A DNA stretch of 26,493 nucleotides from Spirogloea muscicola (GCA_009602725.1 WELB01000136.1:372133-398625), one strand, 5' to 3'. Numbered from the stretch's first letter, positions 10,525 through 19,330 are shown. The notes: generated from the sequence alone by a model not told the origin. Numbers and translations: made by a program.

Positions 10525-13500
10525 ATGAACGACGACAGAGACGACACAAACTGGTCTCGAATCTGTGCACCTTCGCTGCCTCCACCGCTCAGCGCCTGTT
10601 TCATGTGGTCGTATGGCTGCTGCATTGCCTGCTGCGCCGCCTGCTGCTGCTGGTGCTGTTGCTGCTGCTGCTGCTGCTGTTGCAGCAGCTGCTGTTGCTG
10701 GAGGAGCATGCCGACCTGCGACGACCCAAGGAGCTGCATGACCTGCGACACAGTGGCTGGATTGGATGCCAGCTGCGCCAGCAGCGCCGCTGGGACCGGC
10801 GCCCCCTGCTCACCCCGTTCCAGCTCCACGCCAAAGAGCTTCGTGTTGCTGAAGAAGAGGGCGAGATGCAAAGGGGTGCGAGCACAACTTGTTAGGCTGG
10901 ACATGCTGCATCTGACTTGGGAGTGGGCACCACTGCAGCTTATGTCTGAGCGAGGTAATTATCTCGGTCTAAGTCTCAATCGACACTTAATTGCGTGCAA
11001 GTATAAGCAGCAAAGCTATCGTAGAGGAAGATCTGCATGCCTGGCTGTATCATCAAGCTGCTTTCCGGGTGTCCCTGCTTGAGAAGCAGGGGACATGAGG
11101 CCATTGGCCAGGCGCATGGCATCCTCGTGGCTCATCCCAGCAAGGCTCCCAAGTGCCGAGTTGCCTCCGACGCGGTTGGCAATGCCATGAACCCACGACG
11201 AGGGATCCTGCGCACAAATTGACTACTGAGGCTTTCATTGTCTGAAGCTTCAGCAGGTATAGGTATTCTTCACCCTGGTGATGAAGAATACATAGCCATC
11301 AAGTTTCTCAAACACAAGCTCCTTAGACATGGAGACAATGATGGAAAGCAATCAACTCAAGAGGTCCGCGTACAAAGTAGCAGCAGAAGTAGAACCCGTC
11401 GGAGCCCACCTGCGCCTGCTGATCGGACGACGGCGTGGGTGGTGCAATGAGCGGTAAGGGCCGCTGCAGCGATGTGGACGTGGTCTGGAACGAGCTCTGC
11501 CGTTGCCAGCTGCGAGCACCGGCCGTGCCGCCGCCGGATGATCCCTCCCCAGTTCCCGAGGGTGAGGGCTGGAAGCCCGCAGCTGGCCTCCTCTTGAAGC
11601 CTGGACGCAATGATCATTCATTGCAGTCATTCATCATCATTCATTCACTCATACATCATAAATTCATTCACTCCATCGTTAATTACAGCGACTTGGAAAG
11701 AGCCACATTACAGTCAATATGAGCAAGCCAACATAATAGTGGCAGGTGGAAGTTGCTCACCTATGTACAGCTCTTGATTCTCGCCCTTCTCAAAGAGGAC
11801 AATGTCCCCCGGCACCAGCAGCTTCTCTTTCACAAAGCGACTCCAGCCCTTTGTCAAAACGTAGCTCTGGCTGCTGTTCCAGTACGAATAACGGAAGCGC
11901 CAGTGCTTCCCAATCTCGTCTTCGAATGAAAGCGTCTGAGAAAGTAGAGCGACGACAACTGCATGGGTTTTTATGAATTGGACACAGTGCAACAACATTG
12001 AGCACTTGCTATTGTGTACCTTATTTGGCACCTTCAAGCGACTCAGACTTGCTTCACCAAGAAAAGTAGCATACATATTGCCAACACTTTCCTAATTGGT
12101 GCACAGCCTACACCCTCTGAGTGGAAATTAAGAGTTGAGGAGCCTGAATGCTGGGGCATTCTCAAAAAGTCGAACACATGCAACCTAATGAAAATTTGCC
12201 ACTAATCTAACAACAACTTAATTGACATGATATAACAGATTCAGGCAACAAGACTGGTCTATCAAGCAAAGCAGCATATACTGACTCAAAAAGTTCCACC
12301 TGATGTACAGAGTACGCCCACTGTATGATATAAGAACAATGATCGGGCCAGCCTCTCTACGTGGATATCAAGCTGCTGCAAGACCAGGATGAGCAAGGAG
12401 AGCTACGCCACTTGCCTGTGCAAGAGTTGTGCTGGTGAGGTCAAGAGGAAAGCATCTCTCTGCGTGCTGTTTGGGGATGACCAGCCGGTTCAACTTCCCA
12501 ACGTCACTTGGAGTGACCTGCTTCTCAAAGAGAGGCTCCCGAAAGCCTGACTGGGAAGGATCAGTCCCACCTGCTCCACTTGCAGGAGCTCGCGAGCGCG
12601 CCGCATCATCCGATGGCGCAAAGCCTGACATGAGCTTGCTCTGCTCGAGCTCCTCATCATATGTGTGTCTCCGAAGCATGTCCACGAGCTGCTCCGAAGG
12701 GCCAAGGCAAGCAGGTCATGCCAAGGGGACAAGCGACTTGATGCATTGTCCTCAATAGCTCGATCGAAAATGACACTGCCCAATGCAGTCGTATCACACT
12801 ACACAAGCATATCTGACAAATGAATCTGTTAATGTGCAGTTTTGGACATCGTTCACAATGAATTGCGGGCTTGTTGGTTAGTTGGTCAGCCTCGTGTCAG
12901 ACCTGCTCCTTCTTGTGCGACCGGATGAAAGCGCCCTCAGGGTCGGACTCGCGGACGGGCCGGAAGTTGGTCATTGCGTCGCGGCCCCGGAACTTGATGG
13001 CAGCGCGGTCATAGGCCTTGGCGGCCGCCTCCTCGCTGTTGAACGTGCCGAGCCATACGCGCGTGTGCTTCTCGTAGATCTGCGCGCCCCACCTGCCATT
13101 GGGCTGGGGCACCACCCCGCGGTACTGCGAGGAGCACAGGCGGTTGGGCTCGCTGGCATTCAACGAGCCCCCATGGAGGTCAGTGCCTGCACCACCTTCC
13201 TCGTCGGCGGCATCCCTGCCCTCCTCGCCGCCCTCTGTGCCGCCGTCCAACTTCCTGGCCTTCCCAGACTTCTGCTTCTTGCCCCAGGCCTTCTTCCCTG
13301 CAGGGCTTCCATCGCCGTTGACGTCCTCCTTCTTCACGCCCTGGACCTTGGCTGGCTCGCCGCCTGCGACGCCTGCACCATTGCCGGCCGCCCCGACAGT
13401 GCCCCCTTGCCCGTTGAGGAGAGCACCGGTCACAGCAGCTTCCAGCGCCGCCGCCATCAAAGTGGGTCCTCCTTGGACCCCCTCCGGCGCCTGAACGTGC

Positions 13501-14809
13501 GCACTTCCCTCGCCCATGGACTGCAATGCTGCTCCTTGCTCACCAAGGCCAGCTCCCTTCTCCGGATGACCTTCTGCCGCGGCTTCGATAGCACTACTCT
13601 CGTTAGCTTCTTTGGCAGTGCCATCTGCATCGTTCCTCCCTGCCAGCCCTGCGCTGACTCCAAGGGCATCTGCAGCTGTTGTAAAGGATGGCGATGCTTC
13701 GGGCTTGTCCGAGGTGCTCCGCGGCTCAACAACTCTGGGGCTGAGCCTCCCGACTCGCCGGAACGCACCACCGCCCTCCGCGCCCTGGCTCAAGGAGGCC
13801 AAGACGCCCGCCCCGACCTCCATCTCTGGGAGGGCCATAGACCGGTCTTCCAAGGAGGTGGCTCCCATGGCTACGGCTGCTGCTGACCAGCTCTGCAGCT
13901 CTGCCGCTGCCAGCGACGCTGGCGAGAGGGGGCCAGCCTTCTCGCCTTCGCTTGGGGCCTCTGCAGGCAGCCTCTCCTGCGGCTTGTCAACGCCTTCTCC
14001 ATCAGAGCCTGACTCACAGTCCCAAGGGCTAAGTCTGACAATCAGGGGGGGAGCTCCGGTGCCCTGCCCGCTGCACTGCACAACCAGGCTCTGCCAGGCT
14101 GACCCTGGGAAGCGCTCACCATCCTTCAGCTCCTGCGCTCACCGGCAAGCCATCGCGATCAACAACAAGATCTGGGTGCAAAGCATGCTGGATACTTGTG
14201 TAGTGAGGCTAAAATTACCATTGCAAAGCTGCTACCAAGCCGAAGCTCAGGCATGCACCGCACCTGCTGTATCACTGTGCCGCGGACCCTGTCTGAAGTG
14301 GCTGCGTGCGGCGCGAGCTTCACTTTCACGCGCTTTCCAATCGGCCAGGCAGCCGGAAGATTCTTTGGGTTGCTCCCAAGAAGCTCCAGGTCCTCACTCA
14401 GCTCTGCTGCAAGCTGGCTGCCGAGCGACGGCACACCGCTCCAGATCTGGCCCTTGTTGCCGCCCTCAGGTAGCCTGGGGCGCGCATCTGCCTCCGGGCC
14501 GCCGTCTTCACTGACCCCGAGATGGCCGCCGGCTGCAGTGCTCTCATTGAAAGGCTCGCCCATGAGCTGGCTGCTCTTTCGACCCGTGCACGGCTTCAGC
14601 AGCTGCTGCTCCACGTGGCCATCGAGGGGACTTGCGACTGCAGCCTGACTTGTGACTGCAGCGTGCGGCGCCTTAATGCTCAAGAGCAGTTCAGGGGGCA
14701 GACAGCTGGCGTCCTGCTCTTTGTGGGTGCTTGTAAACCTCTTAGCCTCGGGGTCGACGAGCTTCAGAGCGGGAAGGAGCGCAGGTGAGAAGCTGTCCCG
14801 CATGGGCAT
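8959..14809 (-). CDS. RAV-like transcription factor with AP2, B3, KLFGV motif, polyQ and C-terminal PB1 domain (10 exons)
   Basis: Exons, 5' to 3': 14809-14219, 14132-12903, 12688-12416, 11935-11761, 11600-11410, 11207-11041, 10848-10398, 10250-10153, 9853-9259, 9045-8959. All joins keep phase and give about 1285 residues. Such nuclear proteins bind paired DNA elements. Seen in order: a long low-complexity N-terminus with a basic [15 protein letters not shown] stretch (possible NLS); AP2 domain about 531-590 ([37 protein letters not shown]); the RAV linker [18 protein letters not shown]3 domain about 660-760 ([60 protein letters not shown]); KLFGVELE at about 879, matching the R/KLFGV repression motif of plant B3 proteins; two Gln-rich blocks; PB1 domain about 1215-1285 with a basic-face Lys (VKCFVEG) and an acidic DKDGD...GDESWE motif. 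Start is ATG 14809; a second ATG lies two codons on. Land-plant RAVs lack PB1 and ARFs lack AP2, so the combination is unusual. The first-exon donor and the exon 6 to 7 join are the least certain points. Confidence 0.9.
9557..9729 (-). repeat. CAG repeats coding polyglutamine block 2 of the AP2-B3-PB1 protein
   Basis: On the coding (minus) strand CAG runs at about 9625-9673 and 9700-9728, plus shorter flanking runs, encode Gln tracts interrupted by His, Ser and Pro just before the PB1 domain. On the + strand the same DNA reads as CTG and yields poly-Leu and poly-Cys shadow ORFs that are not genes. Confidence 0.85.
10484..10700 (-). repeat. CAG repeats coding polyglutamine block 1 of the AP2-B3-PB1 protein
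   Basis: CAG runs at about 10490-10520 and 10641-10700 encode Gln tracts in the exon that carries KLFGVELE. Together with the second block they make a Gln-rich middle region between the DNA-binding half and the PB1 domain, as in activator-type auxin response factors (family knowledge; function here is inferred). Confidence 0.85.
10849..11040 (-). other. Probable GC-AG intron in the AP2-B3-PB1 gene
   Basis: The exon ending at 11041 reaches an in-frame TAG with no good GT donor before it. A CAG|GCATGC donor at 11041/11040 leaves phase 2, which fits the acceptor TTCTTCAG at 10849 and yields a serine before NTKLFGV. A weak GT donor within CTCATGTCCCC (near 11095) would also give phase 2, so the assignment is tentative. 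Confidence 0.5.
11936..12415 (-). other. GC-AG intron splitting the B3 domain
   Basis: The donor is CAG|GCAAGT, the classic strong GC-donor consensus, and the acceptor is TTTCTCAG. The junction is phase 0 and joins STTLAQ to [14 protein letters not shown], restoring an uninterrupted B3 domain. The nearby GT (GCAA|GTGGCG) leaves phase 1 and would break the frame with the following exon. Confidence 0.8.
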
Positions 14810-15889
14810 CCCGACACCCGAGCAGACCGAGTCGCCTGCGGAAAGGCAAGAGGCACGCTGCTGGCATCGTTAGCAGCGCAAATACATGATTTCCGGCGGC
14901 CTTCATGGCATGGACTATGGCCAAGTCGAACACCGGACTGCAAGGCACTACAACCTTATAATCAGCACCAACGCCTTGGAACTAGAGCCGGGGCTTGTCC
15001 TGCGAAGCACTTCTAACACCCCCTCACTCAAGGTCTAACACCACCTGAGTCAAAAGAAAGGCTTCTCACATCCTCCACGAACTTGGGCCACAGGCTTACG
15101 TCTAGCTGCCAGATGTCTGGCAGCTCCACCACCAGTCCCAGTCCCTCATCACTTGCACAAATAGCTGGACACCAAGCTGTACATCAGCACGACATTGGAG
15201 CTCAGCCTTGCCACTTTCTTCCGCTGCCCCTTTGAGCCCCAACTGAGCGCTGCTCAGCGGGCGTCGCCTCGAGTATCACAACACGGAGGCTGGTAGCAGA
15301 GTGCAGGCTCCAGCAGACAAGCCTCCATGCATCTTGCCAATAACCTCAATGCCCACTCCCTTATTGCACTGAGCCTCGTGCCACGAGGGTCTGCTGCAGG
15401 TGGAGCGGACTATCAAGCAGCCGCTGCTGCTGACGAGCTTTCTCAAGGTTATCTCACCTGTTCCTCATGCCCTGTTGGCACAGCTCTGAGAAGCACGAGC
15501 AGAGCTCGGCTGCGCAGGGGAGGGGGGGGGCTGAGACGAAGCAGCACTTCCAAGAAGAGCCGTAGCGTGCAGCAGCGTGAAGGGCGTCCGCAGTGCCAGA
15601 GCGGCCGCGCTGCAGCTGGCAGGGCCCGGACTGTCGCGCAACGCAGCAAGCCCCAGGGGCCTCGAAATAAACGGGGGGCAACCCCGGCAAGACGGTCGCT
15701 GGGGGGCGGGGGGCCGGCGACGGCAGCCGCCAGCTGAGGGCGGCGGCGGCGAGGCTGTGGCAAAGAAGCGCGGCGGGCGGCGGCGGCGGCGCCTCAGCTG
15801 GGCGAGCGCGGGGAGGGCTTTGCGGGGCGACTGGCGCTGCTGAGGAGGAGGAGGGGAAGGGGGCCGCAGCAGAGGCAGGGTGCGGGGCT
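14810..15889. other. Upstream region of the AP2-B3-PB1 gene, no gene recognised
   Basis: This stretch probably holds the 5' UTR and promoter of the minus-strand transcription-factor gene. The frame upstream of ATG 14809 closes at a TAA at 14870-14872 (minus strand). Small ORFs on both strands are arginine/alanine-rich artefacts of GC composition. No TATA box or other element could be assigned with confidence. Confidence 0.5.
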
Positions 15890-16764
15890 ATGGCTGCCGC
15901 TGTGGCGGGGCCCGGCGCAGGTCAGGAGGGGGGGGAGGGGGGTGCCGCGTGCTTCGGGGCGCCCGCCGATGGGGGGCCTATGGGCGCCGCGGCGGAGCTC
16001 CCAAAGGGAGACGCTGGCACTGTGTATGAGCTGAGAGAGGGCAGAGGCCCGCGCCCGCGGGGGAAGAGGGAGGGCGGCCCCCCGGGGGCAGGTGCAAGAA
16101 GCGCGGCGCGGGGGCACGCGGCGGCCCCAACCCCCTGCCGTGCAGCGGGCCGCGCGCCGCTCGGAATTCCCGATTCCGTCGCCGGTCCCCATCAAGATTC
16201 CGCAGTGCGTCGCCTCCCGGTCCCGGAATTCCAGCCCGGAGGCCGGGCGGGCGGGCGGAGGCCGCCGCAATGCGCGACCGCGGCGCGACGGCATCGGGGA
16301 TCCCGGGTTGCGCCGCGGGCGCGGGCCACCCTGGCCCCGCTCCCTGCCGTTTGTCGGGACGCCCGGCGGCCCCGGAGGGGGCCCCCAGAAGCCCTAGCCC
16401 GGGCGACAACAACTTTCCCAGCCTGCCCGGGCCCGCGACAAGCCCCCAGCGCCGGCGGGGCGGGGGGAATTTGGGGCCTGCCCGTGGCCGGGAGAATTTC
16501 GACGCCCTGCCCGGGGCCCCCTCTCCCCAGATCTGCGGCGGGGAACGGGGCGCGGTCGGCCCGACCCCCTTTTTTCCCACCCGGATTTTCGCACATCAAG
16601 CTCGCCGGTTCGAATCCCGGCCCCCCCCCCCCCCCCCGGGGCCCTTTCTTTTTTTTCCCCGCGGTGCCAACGCCGCCGCCGCTGCCGGCGCCCGCGCCAG
16701 CCGCCCCCTCCCGCTCCACTGTGCTCCAAGCGAGCTCTCCTTTTTCCGGCGCTTTTTCGGCGCT
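15890..16764. other. Extremely GC-rich block without recognisable gene
   Basis: The DNA here is dominated by GGGG/CCCC and CG-rich strings with a 17-nt C run (16621-16637). Long ORFs are open on several frames and both strands at once, including a 446-codon frame starting at 15890, because stop codons are rare in such sequence. Translations are Gly/Pro/Arg/Ala-rich with no domain signatures. It could be a CpG-rich promoter area or a transposon-flank remnant. Confidence 0.5.
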
Positions 16765-16880
16765 GGCCGCGCAATGGCTGCCGCCTCGGGGTCTCGACAG
16801 AGTGCCTCTTTCCCTGCAGCGAGCTACTCTGACCTGCTGCTGCTCACTCGCGCGTACTAAGCTTCCCTCTGCATCGTCTT
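16765..16880 (+). pseudogene. 3' terminal remnant (copy A) of a non-LTR retrotransposon ORF
   Basis: This segment encodes a tail reading AAASGSRQSASFP, SYSDLLLLTR and a final Y before the stop at about 16858. It matches, at both DNA and protein level, the C-terminal end of the larger copy at 17990-18107, including the shared AAGCTTCCCT/GAGCTTCCCT just after the stop. Only the last 30 or so codons and the start of the 3' UTR are present. It lies immediately upstream of copy B in the same direction, a tandem arrangement. Confidence 0.8.
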
Positions 16881-16931
16881 GTGCTGTAGTCCTTCTTTTT
16901 CCCCCTGTTTGGCTTCTCTTCTTCTTCTTCT

Positions 16932-18092
16932 TTGGCTTTCCTGGGAAGCTGGGCGCAGGTGGCCGCCCCCATGTGTCAGCGGTTCCTCGTGCACGGACAA
17001 CGCGCCCTGGAGCGGGCGGCAGCCGATGTGGAGACAGGCCAACTCCCCTTCCAAGTCGCCCTCCGCACTGCCCGCGACAGGCTCCTGCAGGTCCACCCCA
17101 ACATGTCCGAGCAGACTGTTCCTTTCCGGCACCTCGCCCACACTCCAGACCTGCGGGCTCAGGCACGCTTCACGGCGTTGGTCGAGAAGGCGGCCTCCGA
17201 CCAGGCGGTGGAGCTTCTCCCTCCGTCTGACGTTCGCGGGCGTGCTCGGCTTCTCTCCGCCTCTTCCCCTGGGGCGGCGGCGTGGCTCCAAGCGCTCCCA
17301 CTCTATGCCGCACTTACCATGCCCGACGAGGTCTACCGGACGGCGGTGCATCGGCTCTTGGGGCTCCTCCCTCCCTGCCTTACAGGTGTCACACAGTGCG
17401 AGTGCGGCGCCCGGCACGCCGACCCTGCGGAGCTGGCCGCGCACATGCTCCGTTGCGCCCACGGAGGCGAGAGGACCGCTTCCCATGATCTTTTGCGCGA
17501 TGGTATGCAGGGGGTGTTCATAGAGGCGGGCTTCAAGGTGGCGGTGGAGTGCTCCTCAGTCATGCCCATCCTGCGGGGCGAGGACGGCCGGTCGCACACC
17601 CGGCGCGCCGACCTGGTCGCTATCCTGCCCAGCGGCGGTCCCCGCATCATCACTGATGTGGTGACAACGGACAGCTACGACTCCGGCAACCCCACCAGGT
17701 CGGCGTCGTTTGCAGGGCATGCGGTCGGCCTGGCAGCCCGGGCAAAAGAGAAAAAATATGCCGATCACCCGGTCGGTGATGAGTTCGCGGCCCTGGCGAT
17801 AGATGTTCACGGGGCCTTCGGCAGCCGCTGGCTGGATCTCCTCCAGCGGCTTGCTCGTCAGGCTATTGATCGGCGGTCGGGTCCGCCCGGGGCGCTGCCC
17901 GGCTTCAACGCCGCCGGGTCGCTCGCCCAGGTCTTTCGCATGCGCTTGGCGGTATCGTTCCAGCGATCCCTTGCCCACGCTGTCCACACGCGCGCAGGAC
18001 GCGCTCTGGCCGCGGCCTCCGGGTCTCGGCGGAGTGCCTCCTTCCCTGCCTCGAGCTACTCGGACCTGATGTTGCTCACTCGCGGGTACTGA
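16932..18092 (+). mobile_element. 5'-truncated non-LTR retrotransposon (copy B): C-terminal zinc motif and restriction-like endonuclease
   Basis: The frame is open for 386 codons without a convincing start; the first ATG is at 16971. It encodes the region that follows reverse transcriptase in LINE-type elements carrying a restriction-like endonuclease. It shows a post-RT segment (ARLLSASSPGAAAWLQALPL), a CxC-x12-H-x3-C zinc motif (CECGARH...HMLRC, about 17397-17457), then HDLLRDGMQGVFIEAGFKV and an endonuclease core. That core has the PD-(D/E)xK-like pattern RRADLVAIL, then TDVVTTDS, then AARAKEKKYAD. No reverse transcriptase motifs lie upstream, so this is a 5'-truncated, probably dead insertion, although its own frame is intact to the TGA at 18090-18092. 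Assignment to the endonuclease-bearing LINE group rests on motif order, not on a search. Confidence 0.75.
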
Positions 18093-18150
18093 GCTTCCCT
18101 AGTATGTTGTCGTGATTGGTAGAGTAGAGCAGTCCTTCCTCGGCATCTCA

Positions 18151-18294
18151 TTCTTCGGCTTTGGACATTGTCCATTCTTTTTAGGCTGGCTTTGCCAGCC
18201 CCTCTTTCCTTATGGGCGAGCCGCCTTCTTTGGCTTTGGACATTGTCCATTCTGTTTGGGCTGGCTTTGCCAGCCCCTCTTCTCTATGGGCGAG
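18151..18294 (+). repeat. Tandem repeat (2 x about 70 bp, period 75), each with two short hairpins
   Basis: Units 18151-18220 and 18226-18294 are near-identical. Each holds the palindrome GGACATTGTCC (18163-18173; 18238-18248). Each also holds a perfect 7-bp stem with a TTT loop, GGCTGGCTTTGCCAGCC (18184-18200; 18259-18275), followed by TATGGGCGAG. Structured 3' UTRs are used by some LINE reverse transcriptases to recognise their own RNA; that role is inferred here. Confidence 0.85.
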
Positions 18295-18358
18295 CACTCT
18301 TCTCTTTTTCTTGGCCACACATGGCCTCCCCATCTCTTAATACACACGCATCTTTTTC

Positions 18359-18430
18359 TGCACTCGACTCTGCCTGAACAATGTATTGGCTTGAATTGGC
18401 CTCCCTTTCAATTCATGCGCCCCGCGCGCC
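18359..18430 (+). repeat. Retrotransposon tail block, direct copy D1
   Basis: The block contains TCTGCCTGAACA, GTATTGGCTTGAATTGGCCT, CCCTT and AATTCATGCGC in order. The same order recurs at 19100-19172 on this strand and, reverse-complemented, at 19245-19330 and 19355-19425. It follows the hairpin repeats and probably marks the end of the element. Confidence 0.75.
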
Positions 18431-18515
18431 TTCTCTCTTTTCGGCCCCTTCGGCTCTGCAGTCCGCCAAGCGGCGGGCGCTAAGGAGATGAAGTAAGGAG
18501 ACCACCCCGCTGGTG

Positions 18516-18960
18516 TGACGAGTTTGTCGCGCTCGCGGTCAACGTTTACGGAAAAGCCACCTTCTGTTGGGATTCGGTGGCTCGACCTACTCCAGCGACT
18601 TGCGCGGCGTGCTGTGTCCGGCACCTTCGTAGCAGCTAAGCGTGTTTTGGCCCCTCCGAACCTTTTGTCAATTCCCAATGGGAGTGCCACTTCTCCTTTT
18701 CACAGCCCTTGCCCCAATGGAGAGTGCCACTTCTTGTGTCCGGCCGCCAAGAACAGCAGAGCGAGCAGCCCGGCTTCAATGCCGTCGGGTCGCTTGCTCA
18801 AGTTTCCGGGATGCGCCTTCCAATATCTCTGCTGTCGGTCCTCAGCATTTGACATGTCCACTTGCGTGCCGGCGCGCCTTGGCTGCTGCCTTCGCGTCCC
18901 GTCAGGGCGAGGCTTTTCCGCCCTCTCGTTAGTCTGCTATACACTTGCCTCTAAGTCAGG
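18516..18960 (+). pseudogene. Decayed retrotransposon endonuclease copy (copy C)
   Basis: Reading the + strand gives DEFVALAVNVYGKA and WLDLLQRLARRAV, clear counterparts of DEFAALAIDVHGAF and WLDLLQRLARQAI in copy B. After an apparent insertion, homologous DNA (CCCGGCTTCAATGCCGTCGG) resumes, in a shifted frame, and fades towards 18960. The copy is riddled with substitutions and frame changes and cannot encode a working domain. Confidence 0.75.
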
Positions 18961-19099
18961 CCACCAGCTTCCGTGGCGGCGCTCCGGCTCCCCAAGTTAG
19001 TTTGTCGGATTAGTATGTGCTCACCCTTGGATACTACTGTCACCCTGTTACCCTTAGATACCTTAGCATAGGGCTCCGCTTCATGCAGCCCTGCTTATT

Positions 19100-19172
19100 T
19101 TGCACTAGAATCTGCCTGAACATTGTATTGGCTTGAACTGGCCTCCCTTAGAATTCATGCGCTCTTCGCGCC
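19100..19172 (+). repeat. Retrotransposon tail block, direct copy D2
   Basis: The same ordered words as at 18359-18430 appear here, e.g. TCTGCCTGAACATTGTATTG followed by GCTTGAACTGGCCTCCCTT. This is presumably the tail of the decayed copy C upstream of it. Confidence 0.75.
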
Positions 19173-19244
19173 TTTGCTGACATCTTGATATTATCCTGCT
19201 ACCATGAAGAGTAATCACATAGTAATCTTTAGTTAGTAGCCGGA

Positions 19245-19330
19245 GAGAGAGAATGCGCGCTGTGTGCATGAAATGGAACGGAGGCCAATTCAAGCCAGAA
19301 CATTCTTCAGTCAAAACCTAGTGTAAAAGG
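19245..19330 (-). repeat. Retrotransposon tail block, inverted copy I1
   Basis: The reverse complement reads CACTAGG, then GAATGTTCTGGCTTGAATTG, GCCTCC and TTCATGC, in the same order as D1 and D2. It faces D2, so two element tails meet end to end around 19175-19245. Confidence 0.7.

Larger units (their letters stand above)
18093..18515 (+). mobile_element. 3' UTR of retrotransposon copy B
   Basis: The stretch between the copy B stop and the next decayed copy contains a two-unit tandem repeat with hairpins (18151-18294) and a terminal block around 18359-18430. That block recurs nearby in both orientations. No ORF of its own is credible. It is annotated as the element tail because it directly follows the stop and its parts recur alongside other element fragments. 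Confidence 0.6.

Noticed and set aside
11041-11238. Minus-strand ORF with GTG-type start covering the exon at 11207-11041 in another frame
   Set aside because: The frame reading [13 protein letters not shown] fits the phases of both flanking exons; the other frame does not.
16560-16640. tRNA gene suggested by GGTTCGAATCCCGG
   Set aside because: The 5-bp T-stem does not pair fully, no D-arm, anticodon arm or acceptor stem is found upstream, and a C homopolymer follows.
15890-17230. 446-codon + strand ORF and overlapping 324-codon minus ORF
   Set aside because: Stop-free frames on both strands are caused by extreme GC content. Translations lack domains, and the right half runs antiparallel or out of frame to the retrotransposon coding region.
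16932-18092. Ordinary host nuclease gene
   Set aside because: Its C-terminus recurs in neighbouring fragments, it lacks a credible start, and the zinc motif plus endonuclease order is that of a LINE tail.
18151-18294. CRISPR-like array
   Set aside because: There are only two units in a eukaryotic retrotransposon UTR, with no spacers of uniform length and no cas genes.
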